Origin: an uncultured Pseudomonadales bacterium
GTDB lineage: Bacteria > Pseudomonadota > Gammaproteobacteria > Pseudomonadales > Azotimanducaceae
Assembly: GCA_958295875.1 (NCBI GenBank)
Contig: OY282379.1
Span: forward strand, 2,757,046-2,821,045
Length of the DNA: 64,000 bases
Reading direction: 5' to 3'
The notes under the pieces are model-generated. The model was not told the origin of the DNA. It saw only the letters and a program-made list of their open reading frames with translations, and made no database searches. A program made the translations under genes and the position numbers. Shown here piece after piece: positions 43,702-53,528 of the stretch; position 1 is the first letter of the stretch; each line of letters opens with the position of its first letter.

Positions 43702-45183
43702 GTGAACTGGGCTGCGCAGCACTGGGTGGCGCTCATGCTGTTCGCCGTCTACACGGCGTTCCTCGTCGCCCACGCGCGCGCCGGCCTGCGCCGCAGCAAG
43801 GGCATGGGCGAGTTCTTCGTTGGCGGCCGCTCCATGGGCGGCGTCGTCATCGGGGTGTCCTTCTATGCCACATTCTCCAGCACCAACAGCTACATCGGCC
43901 ACGCCGGCAAAGGCTACGAGTACGGCTTGCCGTGGCTCACCAAAGCCGTGGTGTTGGTGGTGTTCGCCTACTTGTCTTGGCGCTTGGTGGCGCCGCGGCT
44001 GCGGCGTTTCACCGCGCAGTGGGAATCCGTGACGGTGCCGGATTTCCTCGCTGTCCGCTTCGCCAGCCGCGCGGTGCGGGTGGCCGCGGCCGGGGTGATC
44101 GGCTTTGCCAGCCTGCTCTACCTGATCGCCATCTTCAAAGGCGCCGGCAACCTGTTTCAGGTGTTCTTGGACATCCCGTATCCGGCTGCGGTGGGGGTGA
44201 CGTTTGCCATCGTGATGGCCTACACCTCCGTGGGCGGCTTCGTCTCCGTTGTGCGCACGGACGTGCTGCAGGGCACCTTGATGGTGGTGGGCGCATTGCT
44301 GATGTTTGGCTTCGTCGCCCATGCTGCCGGCGGCGTGGGCGCCATCGCCCGCCTCGACGAGCGGCCGGACACGGCGCATCTCTTGGAGCTCAACGCCGGC
44401 ATTCCGTACATCGTGCTGGTCGGCATCGTCCTCGCGGGGTCCCTGAAGCTCCTCATCGACCCGCGCCAGATGACGCGCTTCTACGGCTTGAAGGACGAGC
44501 GCAGCCTGCGCGTTGGCATTTGGGTGGCGGTGCTTGGCATCCTCGTCGTGCAGTTCGCCCTGTTGCCCGTGGGCCTCTACGCCCGCTTCCTGTTGGAGGG
44601 CGTGACGGACACGGATTTGGTGGTGCCGCTGCTGGTCACGGACGCCGCGGTGTTCCCGCGCGTCGTTGGCGATTTTCTGGTGGTTGCCATCATCGCCGCC
44701 GCCATGTCCTCCCTCGACAGTGTGCTGTTGGTGGCGGCGTCGGTGGTCACCCGGGACATCCGCATGGAGTTGGCGCCCCTCTCCAGCGCCGGCGCGGTGG
44801 CTTGGACGCGCGGTGGCATCATCGGCTTTGCGGCCCTCGCCGCGCTCATCGCCCTGAACCCGCCGGGAGACATCGTGGAGATCACCATCTTCTCCGGCAG
44901 CCTCTATGCCGTATGCTTCGCGCCGGCGGTGCTGTTTGGCTTGCACTGGCGACGCGGCAGCGCGGCGGCTGCGCTGGCCGGCGGCGCCGTGGGCATCACG
45001 GTGCTGCTGGCATGGCTCGCATTGGGTTGGCAAGATCGCCTGCACGAGGTGTTCCCGGCGTTGGCGGCGTCCACCTTGGTGTATGTGGCGCTCGCCTGTT
45101 GGACGCGCCCGGTGGATGATGTGCGCGTGAGCGGCTTTTTCGCAGCCGCGGCGCGGGCCAACGCGGTGGCTGGGCGCCCCTGA
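43702..45183 (+). CDS. sodium:solute symporter (SSS family)
   Basis: The 493-residue protein has about 13 membrane helices and the SSS features GMGEFFVGGRSMGG after helix 1, SFYATFSSTNSYIGHAGKGYEYG, and AAMSSLDSVLLVAASVVTRDI in the sodium-site helix. SSS carriers import proline, acetate, pantothenate, sugars and other solutes with Na+. The substrate is not evident. GTG 43702 follows TTGGGGAGC. It is divergent from the small membrane gene. Confidence 0.9.
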   Translation: MNWAAQHWVALMLFAVYTAFLVAHARAGLRRSKGMGEFFVGGRSMGGVVIGVSFYATFSSTNSYIGHAGKGYEYGLPWLTKAVVLVVFAYLSWRLVAPRLRRFTAQWESVTVPDFLAVRFASRAVRVAAAGVIGFASLLYLIAIFKGAGNLFQVFLDIPYPAAVGVTFAIVMAYTSVGGFVSVVRTDVLQGTLMVVGALLMFGFVAHAAGGVGAIARLDERPDTAHLLELNAGIPYIVLVGIVLAGSLKLLIDPRQMTRFYGLKDERSLRVGIWVAVLGILVVQFALLPVGLYARFLLEGVTDTDLVVPLLVTDAAVFPRVVGDFLVVAIIAAAMSSLDSVLLVAASVVTRDIRMELAPLSSAGAVAWTRGGIIGFAALAALIALNPPGDIVEITIFSGSLYAVCFAPAVLFGLHWRRGSAAAALAGGAVGITVLLAWLALGWQDRLHEVFPALAASTLVYVALACWTRPVDDVRVSGFFAAAARANAVAGRP

Positions 45184-45209
45184 CGGCGCGGCGCAAGCGG
45201 AGGATTGGA

Positions 45210-45587
45210 ATGCAGATCAAGCTCACCAGCGTGCATGTGAACGATCAAGAGCGTGCGCTGCAGTTCTACACTCGGCTGCTCGGCTTCGAGAAGCGGCAGG
45301 ATGTTCCGGTTGGCGAGGCGCGCATGCTGACCGTGGCGGCGCCGGGCAGCGACGTGGAGCTCCTGCTTGAGCCGGATGGGCACCCAGCGGCGCGCGCCTA
45401 CTGCGCAGCGCTCCGCGCCGATGGCATTCCGGCAGCGATGTTCTTCGTTGCAGATTTGGCGGCCGAGCATCGCCGCTTGACGGCGTTGGGCGTGCGCTTT
45501 GAGCGCGAGCCGACCCGCAGCGAGTGGGGTTTCGGCGCCCTGCTGGACGACACCTGCGGGAACTTCATCGCGTTGCATGAGGAATAG
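45210..45587 (+). CDS. VOC-family (glyoxalase/bleomycin-resistance-like) protein
   Basis: The 125-residue protein opens KLTSVHVNDQERALQFYTRLLGFEK and ends GFGALLDDTCGNFIALHEE, the two beta-alpha-beta-beta-beta halves of a VOC fold, with H9 and E124/E125 as possible metal ligands. The substrate is unknown. CGGAGGATTGG precedes the ATG. It lies 26 bp after the symporter. Confidence 0.85.
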   Translation: MQIKLTSVHVNDQERALQFYTRLLGFEKRQDVPVGEARMLTVAAPGSDVELLLEPDGHPAARAYCAALRADGIPAAMFFVADLAAEHRRLTALGVRFEREPTRSEWGFGALLDDTCGNFIALHEE

Positions 45588-45643
45588 CGCGCCGGCTCGC
45601 GTCGGCTCGCCGGACACAATTGGGCAACCAGAGGAGCGTCAAC

Positions 45644-46843
45644 ATGGCAGCACCCCTTGACGGCGTGCGCGTCATCGACTTCACGAGCGTGGTCGCCGGC
45701 CCGTACGCGGCCATGATCTTGGGCGACCAGGGTGCAGACGTCATCAAGGTCGAAGGGCCGCGGCGGCGCGACTTCGCGCGCGGCGGCGGCGCCGGGGCCA
45801 AGCAGCTGAACCCGGTGTTGCTGAACAACAACCGCAACAAGCGCTCCTTTTGCGTGGATGCGCAGAGCGAGGCCGGCCGCGAGGCGCTGCTCAAGCTCGC
45901 CGCCACCGCCGATGTCTTCGTGCAGAACTTCCGGCCCGGCGTGATGGCGCGCTTGGGCTTGGACGAGCCGGACCTGCGCCAAGTGCGCCGAGACATCATC
46001 TACGTCTCCATGAGCGGCTTTGGGGAAACGGGCCCCTACGCGCACAAGCCCGTGTACGACCCGCTCATTCAGGCGCTGTCTGGGCTTGCGAGCGTGCAGG
46101 GCGGCTCGGACGAGAACCGCCCGCGCCTCATCCGCACCATCCTGCCGGACAAGCTCACCGGCATCACCGCGGCGCAAGCCATCGCCAGCGCCCTCTTTGC
46201 CCGGGAACGCACCGGCGAGGGACAGCATGTGCGGCTCTCCATGCTGGACGCGGTGGTGGCGTTCATGTGGTCTTCCGACATGGGCGGCCAAACCTATCTG
46301 GACCGCGATGTGGGCGCCCAAGGCGCCGCCACCATCATCGACCTCATCTACGAAACCGCAACGGGCTACATCACCGTTTCCACGATGACGGACGACCAGT
46401 GGCAGGGCTTCTGCCGCGCCGCTAGCCGTGCAGACCTGCTGGCCGACGAACGCTTCAAGACGGTGGGCGGGCGCCACCGCTACGGCGACGAACGGCTGAC
46501 GCTCATGCAAGAGACGCTGCACACCAAGCCGGCCGAGGAGTGGCTGGAACTGTTGGACGCCGAGGGGGTGCCGTGCGCACCGGTGCTCACCCGTTCCCAG
46601 GCCATCGCGCATCCGCAGTTGCTCGCCAGCGGCATCATGGTGGAGACGGAGCATCCCCACGCCGGCCGCCTGCGCCAAGCCCGCAACGCGGCGCGCTTCG
46701 AGGCGCCGTTTGAGGTGCGGCGCGGTGCGCCCTTGCTCGGCGAGCACACCGCGGAGTTGCTCGACGAGCTTGGCTACTCGGCTGGCGAAGTGGAGGCGCT
46801 TGCGGCCGCGGGCGCGGTGGGCCTTGCCGCTGAGGCGTCCTAA
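45644..46843 (+). CDS. CaiB/BaiF-family CoA transferase
   Basis: The 399-residue class III CoA transferase begins LDGVRVIDFTSVVAGPYAAM and has LGDQGADVIKVEGPRR with the NNRNKRSF... stretch. The catalytic Asp is expected in VYDPLIQALSGLASVQGG. Members move CoA between carboxylic acids such as succinate, formate, carnitine or bile acids. ATG 45644 is set by AGAGGAGCGTC; the upstream in-frame ATG lacks one. Confidence 0.9.
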   Translation: MAAPLDGVRVIDFTSVVAGPYAAMILGDQGADVIKVEGPRRRDFARGGGAGAKQLNPVLLNNNRNKRSFCVDAQSEAGREALLKLAATADVFVQNFRPGVMARLGLDEPDLRQVRRDIIYVSMSGFGETGPYAHKPVYDPLIQALSGLASVQGGSDENRPRLIRTILPDKLTGITAAQAIASALFARERTGEGQHVRLSMLDAVVAFMWSSDMGGQTYLDRDVGAQGAATIIDLIYETATGYITVSTMTDDQWQGFCRAASRADLLADERFKTVGGRHRYGDERLTLMQETLHTKPAEEWLELLDAEGVPCAPVLTRSQAIAHPQLLASGIMVETEHPHAGRLRQARNAARFEAPFEVRRGAPLLGEHTAELLDELGYSAGEVEALAAAGAVGLAAEAS

Positions 46844-46905
46844 GGCTTAGGGCAGGGCGGCGGGCGAACAGGTTGCCGCCAGCGCGTCTGCCGGCAGGCG
46901 TGGCT

Positions 46906-47901
46906 TCAGCCCTGCGCCAACAGCGAACGCAAATCTATGATGGCGGCGTTGGCGCGCGAGATGTAAGAGGCCATCACCAGCGAGTGGTTGGCGACGAAGC
47001 CGAAGTCCGTGCCGTTCAAGATCATCGGGCTCCAGATCGTCTCTTGGGTGCCTTCCAGCTCGCGGGCGATCTGCCGCAGGCTAACGCGCGCGTTCTTGTC
47101 GTCCAGCACGGCGCCGAAGTCCTGTTCGGCGGCGCGCAGCAAATGCAGCAGCGCCCAGGTTTGCCCGCGCGCTTCGTAGAACACGTCGTCGATCTGAAAC
47201 CAGCTTGTCTTCACCTCTGCGTCCGCCGGCGCCGGCGTGGCTTGGCTTGCCGCGGCATCGCCAGCGAGAGCCAGCTCAAGTTGACGCCGGCCGACGCTCG
47301 CCGAAAGCCGCTGCGAGAGGCTGCCCAAGCGCGTTTCCACGGCGGTGAGCCAAGCGCGCAGGTTGTCGGCGCGGGCGTAGAACTGCGCCGTCGGCACCTG
47401 TGGGTCTGCAAGGCGCGCCAAGTAGTCCTCCAAGAGGTCGATGCCGTCTTCGTACTCGCTCTCGGAGCGCGGGAAGATCCAACTGTTGTTGTCGAAGAAG
47501 AATTTGCCTTCCGCTTGCGAGAGCGCAGGGTCTTCCTCGGATTGGCTCTGTGACCGGCTGAGGTCTGCGCGCATCACGCGGCTCATGTCGCGCATCTGCA
47601 CCAGCACGCCGAACTCCCATGCCGGCACGTTGTCCATCCACACGCCGGGCGGGAAGATGTCGTTGGAGAGGTAGCCGCCGCGCTTGTGCAGCAACGATTG
47701 CCCCAAGCGAATCATCGTCGCGGTGGTGACGGCGCCCGTCACAGTGGCGCGGTCCTCCGCTTGCGCGACCACGTCGAAGGCCGGCGGCTCATGGTCCCAC
47801 CACCACCAAAACACCGATGTGGCGAGGAGCCACACGCCCACCACCGCGGCGCCGATGCGCCACGCCATGCGGGCGTTGACCAAGCTGGGGTTGCCGTTCA
47901 T
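46906..47901 (-). CDS. DUF2333 family membrane-anchored protein
   Basis: The 331-residue protein has one N-terminal membrane helix (IGAAVVGVWLLATSVFWWWW). A periplasmic domain carries VTTATMIRLGQSLLHKRGGYLSND, MDNVPAWEFGVLVQMRDMSR and FDNNSWIFPRSESEYEDGI, conserved features of DUF2333. Function is unknown, and it is common in Gammaproteobacteria. ATG 47901 gives a short cytoplasmic tail before the helix. It lies 47 bp after the lipoprotein gene and is probably co-transcribed with it. Confidence 0.85.
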   Translation of the reverse strand: MNGNPSLVNARMAWRIGAAVVGVWLLATSVFWWWWDHEPPAFDVVAQAEDRATVTGAVTTATMIRLGQSLLHKRGGYLSNDIFPPGVWMDNVPAWEFGVLVQMRDMSRVMRADLSRSQSQSEEDPALSQAEGKFFFDNNSWIFPRSESEYEDGIDLLEDYLARLADPQVPTAQFYARADNLRAWLTAVETRLGSLSQRLSASVGRRQLELALAGDAAASQATPAPADAEVKTSWFQIDDVFYEARGQTWALLHLLRAAEQDFGAVLDDKNARVSLRQIARELEGTQETIWSPMILNGTDFGFVANHSLVMASYISRANAAIIDLRSLLAQG

Positions 47902-47948
47902 GAAGCGCTCCAAGTGCGGTGCGCGGCTGGCTTGAGCATGGCCATCCG

Positions 47949-48722
47949 TCACGCGCCCGCTGGCAGGATCATCAGGGTGACGCGCGGTGGCGAGCCGATC
48001 TCGATTTCGCCGCGGATGCGTCGCTCGCCCGGAGCGCGATTGAGTTGCTCGTACATCCAACGTCCTTGCGCGTCGCTGCCGGCGCGAATCACGACCCTGG
48101 CTTGCGGGCTGCGCGCCAACGCGCCAAACGCGGCCAGTTCCGCGGCGGCAGCCGGCCGTTGCTCACGCACCGCGGCGGCGGCCAAGTTCAAGTGGCGGCG
48201 TTCGGCGCGGCGCATGTTGTTCAGTTGGCTGCGCATGGACGGCAGCCCGGGATGCTCGGCGTCCACAGCGGCAGCTTCACCCAACAGCACCTCGGCGGCG
48301 TTCCAGCGTTGTTCGTCGATGGCGCGGCGCGCCGTCTCGATGAATTGCTCGACGATGCGCTCTAGGCCGTTGCGTGCGTCCGCGTTGTCTGGCGCCAAGG
48401 CCAGCACCGAACGGTAGGCGTCGTGGGCGTTGTCTGCGGGTGGTTGCGTCAGGCGTCCCTCGTCAACGGCGCGCTCGGCGCGCAACAGCAGCCCCTCCAC
48501 CCTGGCGGCGCGCAGCTGCTCGGCGGTGGGCTGCGGCCTCTGCGCCGTTGGCGCCGGCGGCGCCGGGCAGGACTGCACTTGGCAGCCGGCGGCCAAGACC
48601 GGCAGGACGATGCCGAGCCACAGCGTTTGGGGGCGTACGCAGCGCAGGGCTGGCGCTCCTCGTGGGAACCGTTGGCGAAGCGGCAAGTGTAGCGCGGCTA
48701 AAGCGAGTGTGTGCCGGTTCAC
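47949..48722 (-). CDS. putative lipoprotein with TPR-like helices
   Basis: A lipobox, VLAAGC, with C47 follows a hydrophobic stretch, LWLGIVLPVLAAG. The mature part has helical repeats (YRSVLALAPDNADARNGLER and AEVLLGEAAAVDAEHPGLP). The GTG at 48722 leaves an unusually long 46-residue signal region, so the true start may be 17-25 codons downstream. It probably sits in the outer or inner membrane. Function is unknown. Confidence 0.65.
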   Translation of the reverse strand: MNRHTLALAALHLPLRQRFPRGAPALRCVRPQTLWLGIVLPVLAAGCQVQSCPAPPAPTAQRPQPTAEQLRAARVEGLLLRAERAVDEGRLTQPPADNAHDAYRSVLALAPDNADARNGLERIVEQFIETARRAIDEQRWNAAEVLLGEAAAVDAEHPGLPSMRSQLNNMRRAERRHLNLAAAAVREQRPAAAAELAAFGALARSPQARVVIRAGSDAQGRWMYEQLNRAPGERRIRGEIEIGSPPRVTLMILPAGA

Positions 48723-48752
48723 CGCGCCCGCGCCGCGGGCATTGGGGCGCGG

Positions 48753-50417
48753 TCAGCGATTTTGCTCTTCGTCCACGTCGCCAACGGGGAACTCGGCCAC
48801 CCAGACATGGCCGTCTTCCGGCGTGAACTGCCCGGTCCTAACGCGGGCGATGGGATAGCTTGGGAGCGGGCGCGTCGCAACGCACTTGCCGCCGAAGGCC
48901 AAGGCGGCGAGCCCGTGGTAGTCGAAGTCCAGATTGTCGAAGCCGTGTTGCCGGCGGCCGGCAGGCAGGCTCTCCACGTCTTCCGGGAAGACGTGCAGGA
49001 AGAACCGCGCCCGCACATCCGCCACGCCGCACGGCGACTTGAGGTAGCTCACCGCGTTCCCGCGGAGATGGACGTCGAAGACGGAGCGCGCCGCCAGTTG
49101 GCTGGACGCGATGGACTCGTACTCGGCCAGCCAAGGAACACGTGGCGGCGAGGCCGGGCGCTTGCGCATCGTGCAGACGTCCTGGTTCCGCTTCAGCCAC
49201 CCGAGCACAGCTTCCGCCGCCCACCGATGGCCGGCGGCGTTCCAATGCGCGTCGTGCGGCCACCGCGCGTCCCGCCGGTGGGCGCCTTGGTGGATGATGT
49301 GGCCGTATTGGTCGATGACGGGAATGCCGCGCGCCTCGGCGAGGGCGGCCATGCGCTCGAATCCAAGGCCGCCTCGGGCGCGCATGGAATGCGTGGACAG
49401 GATGGCCAACGCGGCGCCGTCGCGGTCCGTGCGCTCCCTGAACTGGTCCAGCGCGAAGGCCGTGAAGTCCAGCGCGTCCTCGTGGACGGCAGGCAGCTCC
49501 TCCTCTGTGGACGCGAAGAACGGTTCATTGATGCCGCTTCGCGTCATTGGCCGCCACCCATCGAGCAGCGCGGCATAGCGGGGGGAGGGCCGGCTCAGCA
49601 TCTCCACCCAAGCGATCAGTTCGGGGGCAGGCATCGTCCAGGGAAGAAGAGCGCGCCTCTTGGCATCCAGCCATTTCGCGAAGAGGGACCTGCCGGCCAG
49701 GTAATCCACGGTGCGCTCGTGCGCGGCGTGGCGCCGAGGAGGAGGCAGCCCTGCCAGCCGGGACGGCCCGGGATGGGGCGGCCGCAGCGAGATGGCCCCA
49801 TCCGCGCCCCGCGTCGCGGACACGTTCCTGAGCCGGTCCGGATCGATTCCCCTGTCCAACCCTGCCAAGATCGGCGAATTGTCCTTGAAGTCGTTGTGGA
49901 CGAAGACGAGCACCACCAAGGCGGGGCGGAGATGCCGCGCGAACTCGTCGTAGTACGCCAGTTGGCTGACTTGGCCGGTGCCGCTGATGCCGAACGCCGA
50001 GGTCGTGACGTCCAAATGAGGCAGGTCCCGGGCGGCCAACTCCTCCAGCCGAACGTGGAGCTTGTCGGCGATGGGGACAAGGGGCGCCTCGACGAAGGAA
50101 TCGCCGATCACGGCGACGTGGCAGCTCGCCGCGGCCCGCTCGACGCCGATGGGTTCGCGGTCCAGGAAGCCTAAGCTGTTGGTTCGCGACTCAACCCAGA
50201 AATCAAGGTAGTTCGTATAGCGCACCTCCACGTTGGGCGCATATGCCTGCCCAACTGTTGGAGACCAAATGAAGGGACGGTCGGCCCACGTGAAGGGCGC
50301 CCGCAGCCGCCAATGCGCTTCGCCGACGGCGCCAAGCAGCGCCAAGCCCGCCATGAGCAACAACGCATTCCAGCCGACCAGCCGCAGCGCGCGCCGCGCC
50401 TTGGAGCGGGGGGTCAT
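48753..50417 (-). CDS. SGNH/GDSL-type hydrolase with extra C-terminal domain
   Basis: The 554-residue protein has one N-terminal membrane helix (NALLLMAGLALLGAVGEA). The SGNH blocks follow: VIGDSFVEA (catalytic Ser), a Gly in FGISGTGQ, Asn in FVHNDFKDNSP and DAHWNAAGH (Asp-His). SGNH proteins with a membrane anchor often acetylate or deacetylate cell-surface glycans. About 100 C-terminal residues (FFLHVFPEDVESLPAGRRQ, LDFDYHG) form an added beta-rich domain that I do not identify. ATG 50417 is preferred to GTG 50423 because GGAG lies 5 nt before it. Confidence 0.75.
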   Translation of the reverse strand: MTPRSKARRALRLVGWNALLLMAGLALLGAVGEAHWRLRAPFTWADRPFIWSPTVGQAYAPNVEVRYTNYLDFWVESRTNSLGFLDREPIGVERAAASCHVAVIGDSFVEAPLVPIADKLHVRLEELAARDLPHLDVTTSAFGISGTGQVSQLAYYDEFARHLRPALVVLVFVHNDFKDNSPILAGLDRGIDPDRLRNVSATRGADGAISLRPPHPGPSRLAGLPPPRRHAAHERTVDYLAGRSLFAKWLDAKRRALLPWTMPAPELIAWVEMLSRPSPRYAALLDGWRPMTRSGINEPFFASTEEELPAVHEDALDFTAFALDQFRERTDRDGAALAILSTHSMRARGGLGFERMAALAEARGIPVIDQYGHIIHQGAHRRDARWPHDAHWNAAGHRWAAEAVLGWLKRNQDVCTMRKRPASPPRVPWLAEYESIASSQLAARSVFDVHLRGNAVSYLKSPCGVADVRARFFLHVFPEDVESLPAGRRQHGFDNLDFDYHGLAALAFGGKCVATRPLPSYPIARVRTGQFTPEDGHVWVAEFPVGDVDEEQNR

Positions 50418-50785
50418 TGGCACTCCGGCGCTCCCGATGGCGGCGGAGGTGGCGGCATGGTCCTAATCGCGCTGCGTGCGCCTGAAGCGCTCATCCTAGG
50501 CGGCGACGAGGACCCACAGCTCATGTAGAAAGGACGCCGACCTCTTCTCGCATCGAACAACCATGCACTGTCCGCCGGCATCATAGCGCAGGCGCGGTGC
50601 CACACTTATCTGAACCGAACATCTGAACCGGCACAGCGTGGATGGCTTGCGGTGCCCCGAAGCGCTGCCGCTTGGGCTCGATGGCGCAAGCCAGTGTGGC
50701 CCCTCGCCGTGCCCGCTGTAGGCGTGGCCCACTCGCCGGCGTTTTGATGCACGATATGCATACCTACGACATTCCACACCAAGCC
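50418..50785. other. divergent intergenic region with a short direct repeat
   Basis: About 370 bp separate the SGNH gene from dsbD. The only notable element is ATCTGAACCG repeated at 50607-50616 and 50620-50629 (13-bp period), a possible regulator site. No small gene or RNA was recognised. An alternative dsbD start at 50747 would shorten this gap. Confidence 0.4.
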
Positions 50786-52480
50786 ATGTCGCCACGCATC
50801 GCCTGGCCGCTGCTCGCGGCCTTCGTCGCCGTGTTCGCGCACGCAGCGGAAAACCCGTTCACAAGCCAAGCCGATGCCTTGGCGGCGCCGGACTTCCTGC
50901 CCGTGGATGAAGCCTTCGTCTTGGAGGCCGCGTTGTCGCCAGATGGCGAGGTGGTGGCGCAGTGGCGCATGCCAGATGGCTACTACCTGTACCGGGAGCG
51001 GTTCCGGTTCGAGGCGCAGGGCGGGGCCGAGTTGGGCGAGCTCGTCATCCCAGCCGGCGTCGAGAAGACCGATGAGTTCTTCGGCGATGTCGAGGTGTAC
51101 TACGCCGGCGTGACCGTGAGTGCGCCGGTGCTGGCCACCGCCGGCGACCACCTTGAGGTTGGCATCGAGTACCAAGGCTGCGCGGACTATGGCTTGTGCT
51201 ATCCGCCGGAGAAGAGGTCGTTCACGTTTGCTGTCGCGTCGCTGGGCGGCACGGGTGCCGAGGGTGGCGAAGGTGGCGAGGCTGCCGCCGCGGATGGCGC
51301 TGCCGTCGGCGCGGCGGCGACGGCGAACGCCGGCCTCCTCGCGGCGCTCGGCGGCGCGTTCTTGGGCGGCCTCATCCTCAACCTGATGCCTTGCGTCTTT
51401 CCGGTGCTCTCCATCAAAGTGTTGTCGCTGTTGGGCGGCGGCGCCGGGCGCGGGCGGCATGCGCTCGGCTACGCGGCCGGCGTGTTGACGGCGTTCATCG
51501 CCCTCGGCGCGGCCCTCGCCATCTTCAAGGCGAGTGGAGAAGCGGTGGGCTGGGGCTTTCAGCTGCAGGCGCCGGGGTTCGTGGCTGGCATGGCCATCCT
51601 CTTCTTCGTGCTGGCGCTCAATCTGCTGGGCTTCTTGGAGATGCCGGCGTTCGGCGTGTCCGGCGGCCAAGTCGGCCACTTCGCCACCGGCGTGCTGGCG
51701 GTGGTGGCGGCCACGCCCTGCACCGTGCCGTTCATGGGCGTGGCGCTGGGCTACGGCTTGAGCCAATCCACGTGGGCGCTGCTTGGCGTGATGGCCGCCT
51801 TGGGGGTGGGCATGGCGCTGCCCTATGTGCTCGTCACCACCATCCCGCCCGTGGCCCGGCGGCTGCCGCGCCCGGGGCCGTGGATGGTGACATTGAAGCA
51901 GGCGATGGCGTTCCCCATGCTGCTCACCGTGGTTTGGCTGTTGTGGGTGGCGGCGCGACAGTCTGGCCCCGGGGCCGTGGCGGCGACGCTGAGCGCCTGC
52001 GTGGCAACTGGTTTTCTCGCATGGTTGGCTTGGGGGCGGGGCGCGCGTCTGCCGGCCACTTGGGCCGGCGTGGCGGTGGTGGCCGCCCTCGCCATTTGGG
52101 CAGCACCGGGGTTGAAGGCGGAAGCGGCGCCGGCCGGCGACAGCTTTGTGATGGACGAGGTGGCCGCGAATCGCGCCGCTGGCCGCCCGGTGTTTCTGAA
52201 CTTCACGGCGGCGTGGTGCATCACCTGCCTCGCCAACGAACGCTCCACCCTCGGCACAGAGCGCATCCAAGATTTCTTCGGGGAACGCAGCATCGAGCAG
52301 GTGAAGGCAGACTGGACGAATGCCGACCCGGCCATCACCGCGGCGCTGGAGAGCTTCGGCCGCAATGGCGTGCCGCTCTATGTCTACTATCCGCCGGGCG
52401 GGGCGCCTGTCCTATTGCCGCAGGTGCTGACGCCAGCCATCGTCATCGACACGGTGGAATCCGCCGATGCCCGCGCATGA
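50786..52480 (+). CDS. dsbD: thiol:disulfide interchange protein DsbD
   Basis: DsbD moves reducing power across the inner membrane to periplasmic thiol proteins. The 564-residue protein has a signal peptide (IAWPLLAAFVAVFAHA) and an N-terminal domain with the Cys pair CADYGLC. The membrane domain has NLMPCVFPVLSIK and TPCTVPFMGVALG, and a C-terminal thioredoxin domain has WCITC. All six functional cysteines are visible. I place the start at ATG 50786, directly before the signal peptide; ATG 50747 would add 13 residues. It opens the block shared with Pseudomonas-type genomes. Confidence 0.92.
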   Translation: MSPRIAWPLLAAFVAVFAHAAENPFTSQADALAAPDFLPVDEAFVLEAALSPDGEVVAQWRMPDGYYLYRERFRFEAQGGAELGELVIPAGVEKTDEFFGDVEVYYAGVTVSAPVLATAGDHLEVGIEYQGCADYGLCYPPEKRSFTFAVASLGGTGAEGGEGGEAAAADGAAVGAAATANAGLLAALGGAFLGGLILNLMPCVFPVLSIKVLSLLGGGAGRGRHALGYAAGVLTAFIALGAALAIFKASGEAVGWGFQLQAPGFVAGMAILFFVLALNLLGFLEMPAFGVSGGQVGHFATGVLAVVAATPCTVPFMGVALGYGLSQSTWALLGVMAALGVGMALPYVLVTTIPPVARRLPRPGPWMVTLKQAMAFPMLLTVVWLLWVAARQSGPGAVAATLSACVATGFLAWLAWGRGARLPATWAGVAVVAALAIWAAPGLKAEAAPAGDSFVMDEVAANRAAGRPVFLNFTAAWCITCLANERSTLGTERIQDFFGERSIEQVKADWTNADPAITAALESFGRNGVPLYVYYPPGGAPVLLPQVLTPAIVIDTVESADARA

Positions 52481-52500
52481 AGGCTGGAACTTCTCCTAAC

Positions 52501-52530
52501 TTGCGGTTATCTTGCCGTTAACTCTATTAG
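52501..52530 (+). promoter_or_regulatory. promoter region of the aroQ-accB-prmA unit
   Basis: TTGCGG (52501-52506), an 18-bp spacer and TATTAG (52525-52530) precede aroQ. Overlapping them, CTTGC[G/C]GTTA is repeated at 52500-52509 and 52511-52520 with an 11-bp period, about one helical turn, which could be a regulator site. Confidence 0.4.
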
Positions 52531-52581
52531 AACTTGGCGTGGGCGCGGATGCAGCCCGCGCCGCTGGCTAGGGAAACTGGG

Positions 52582-53046
52582 ATGGCGCGCATCTTGGTGC
52601 TGAACGGCCCGAACCTGAACTTGCTCGGTGCCCGCGAGCCAGAGCACTACGGCGCGGACACCTTGGCAGACATCGAGGCGCGGCTGCGCGAGGTGGCGGG
52701 CAAGCGCGGCCATGAGGTCGTCACGCTGCAGAGCAACGCCGAACATGAATTGGTGGAGGCCGTGCAGGGCGCCCCGGCGGGTGGCATGAGTTTTGTCATC
52801 ATCAACCCCGGCGCCTTCACGCACACAAGCGTGGCGCTGCGCGACGCCTTCCTGGCGGTTGCGCTGCCGTTCATTGAGGTGCATCTCTCCAACGTCCACG
52901 CGCGCGAGGCGTTCCGCCGCCATTCGTACCTGTCGGACATCGCGCGTGGGGTGATCTGCGGCCTTGGCGGCGCTGGCTACGAGTACGCGCTCGCAGCCGC
53001 CATGGCGGCCGTGGAGGCCGGGCAGCCGGCATCGAACGAGACGTAA
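52582..53046 (+). CDS. aroQ: type II 3-dehydroquinate dehydratase
   Basis: The 154-residue protein dehydrates 3-dehydroquinate in the shikimate pathway. Family signatures are [17 protein letters not shown] (with the lid Arg and catalytic Tyr), [16 protein letters not shown] and [17 protein letters not shown] (catalytic His). ATG 52582 gives the standard [11 protein letters not shown] start. It precedes accB by 55 bp, the usual gammaproteobacterial order. Confidence 0.96.
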   Translation: MARILVLNGPNLNLLGAREPEHYGADTLADIEARLREVAGKRGHEVVTLQSNAEHELVEAVQGAPAGGMSFVIINPGAFTHTSVALRDAFLAVALPFIEVHLSNVHAREAFRRHSYLSDIARGVICGLGGAGYEYALAAAMAAVEAGQPASNET

Positions 53047-53101
53047 GCGCGCGGGCGAACAAGCGCACCGGCGAACAAAGCAAGCAGCGAGGGCCACGAG
53101 A

Positions 53102-53521
53102 TTGGATTTGCGAAAGGTGAAAAAGCTCATCGAACTGGTGCGCGAAGCCGGCATTGCCGAGCTGGAGGTGCGTGGCGGCGATGAATCCGTGCGCATTGTG
53201 AGTGCGCCCTCGGCCACGCCACCGATGCCGGCGACCGGGACGTCCGCCTCGACGCCGGCACCCCCGGCGGTGGATGCGCCGCCGCGTGGCCAAGTGGTCT
53301 CGGCGCCGGTCTCCGGCACCTTCTATCGCTCGCCGGCGCCCGGCGAGCCGCCCTTCGTCGCCGAGGGGCAGGACATGCAGGCCGGGGACGTGCTGTGCAT
53401 CATCGAGAGCATGAAGATGATGAACCGTGTGGAAGCCGACACCGCCGGCAAGGTGGTGGCGGTGTTGCTCGAGAACGGACGCGCCATCGAGGCTGGCACA
53501 CCGTTGTTCCGCATCGCCTGA
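53102..53521 (+). CDS. accB: biotin carboxyl carrier protein of acetyl-CoA carboxylase
   Basis: The 139-residue AccB has the N-terminal helix LRKVKKLIELVREAGIAELEV, a Pro/Ala/Thr linker and the biotinyl domain (APVSGTFYRSPAPGEPPFV) with K105 in ESMKMMN. It starts at TTG 53102. Normally accC follows within about 20 bp. Here prmA starts 7 bp after the stop, and no accC is in the window. Confidence 0.95.
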   Translation: MDLRKVKKLIELVREAGIAELEVRGGDESVRIVSAPSATPPMPATGTSASTPAPPAVDAPPRGQVVSAPVSGTFYRSPAPGEPPFVAEGQDMQAGDVLCIIESMKMMNRVEADTAGKVVAVLLENGRAIEAGTPLFRIA

Positions 53522-53528
53522 GCCGGCG

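Noticed and set aside
52501..52530. Riboswitch upstream of aroQ
   Set aside because: Only a short tandem direct repeat and a promoter-like pair are visible; the leader is too short and lacks paired helices.
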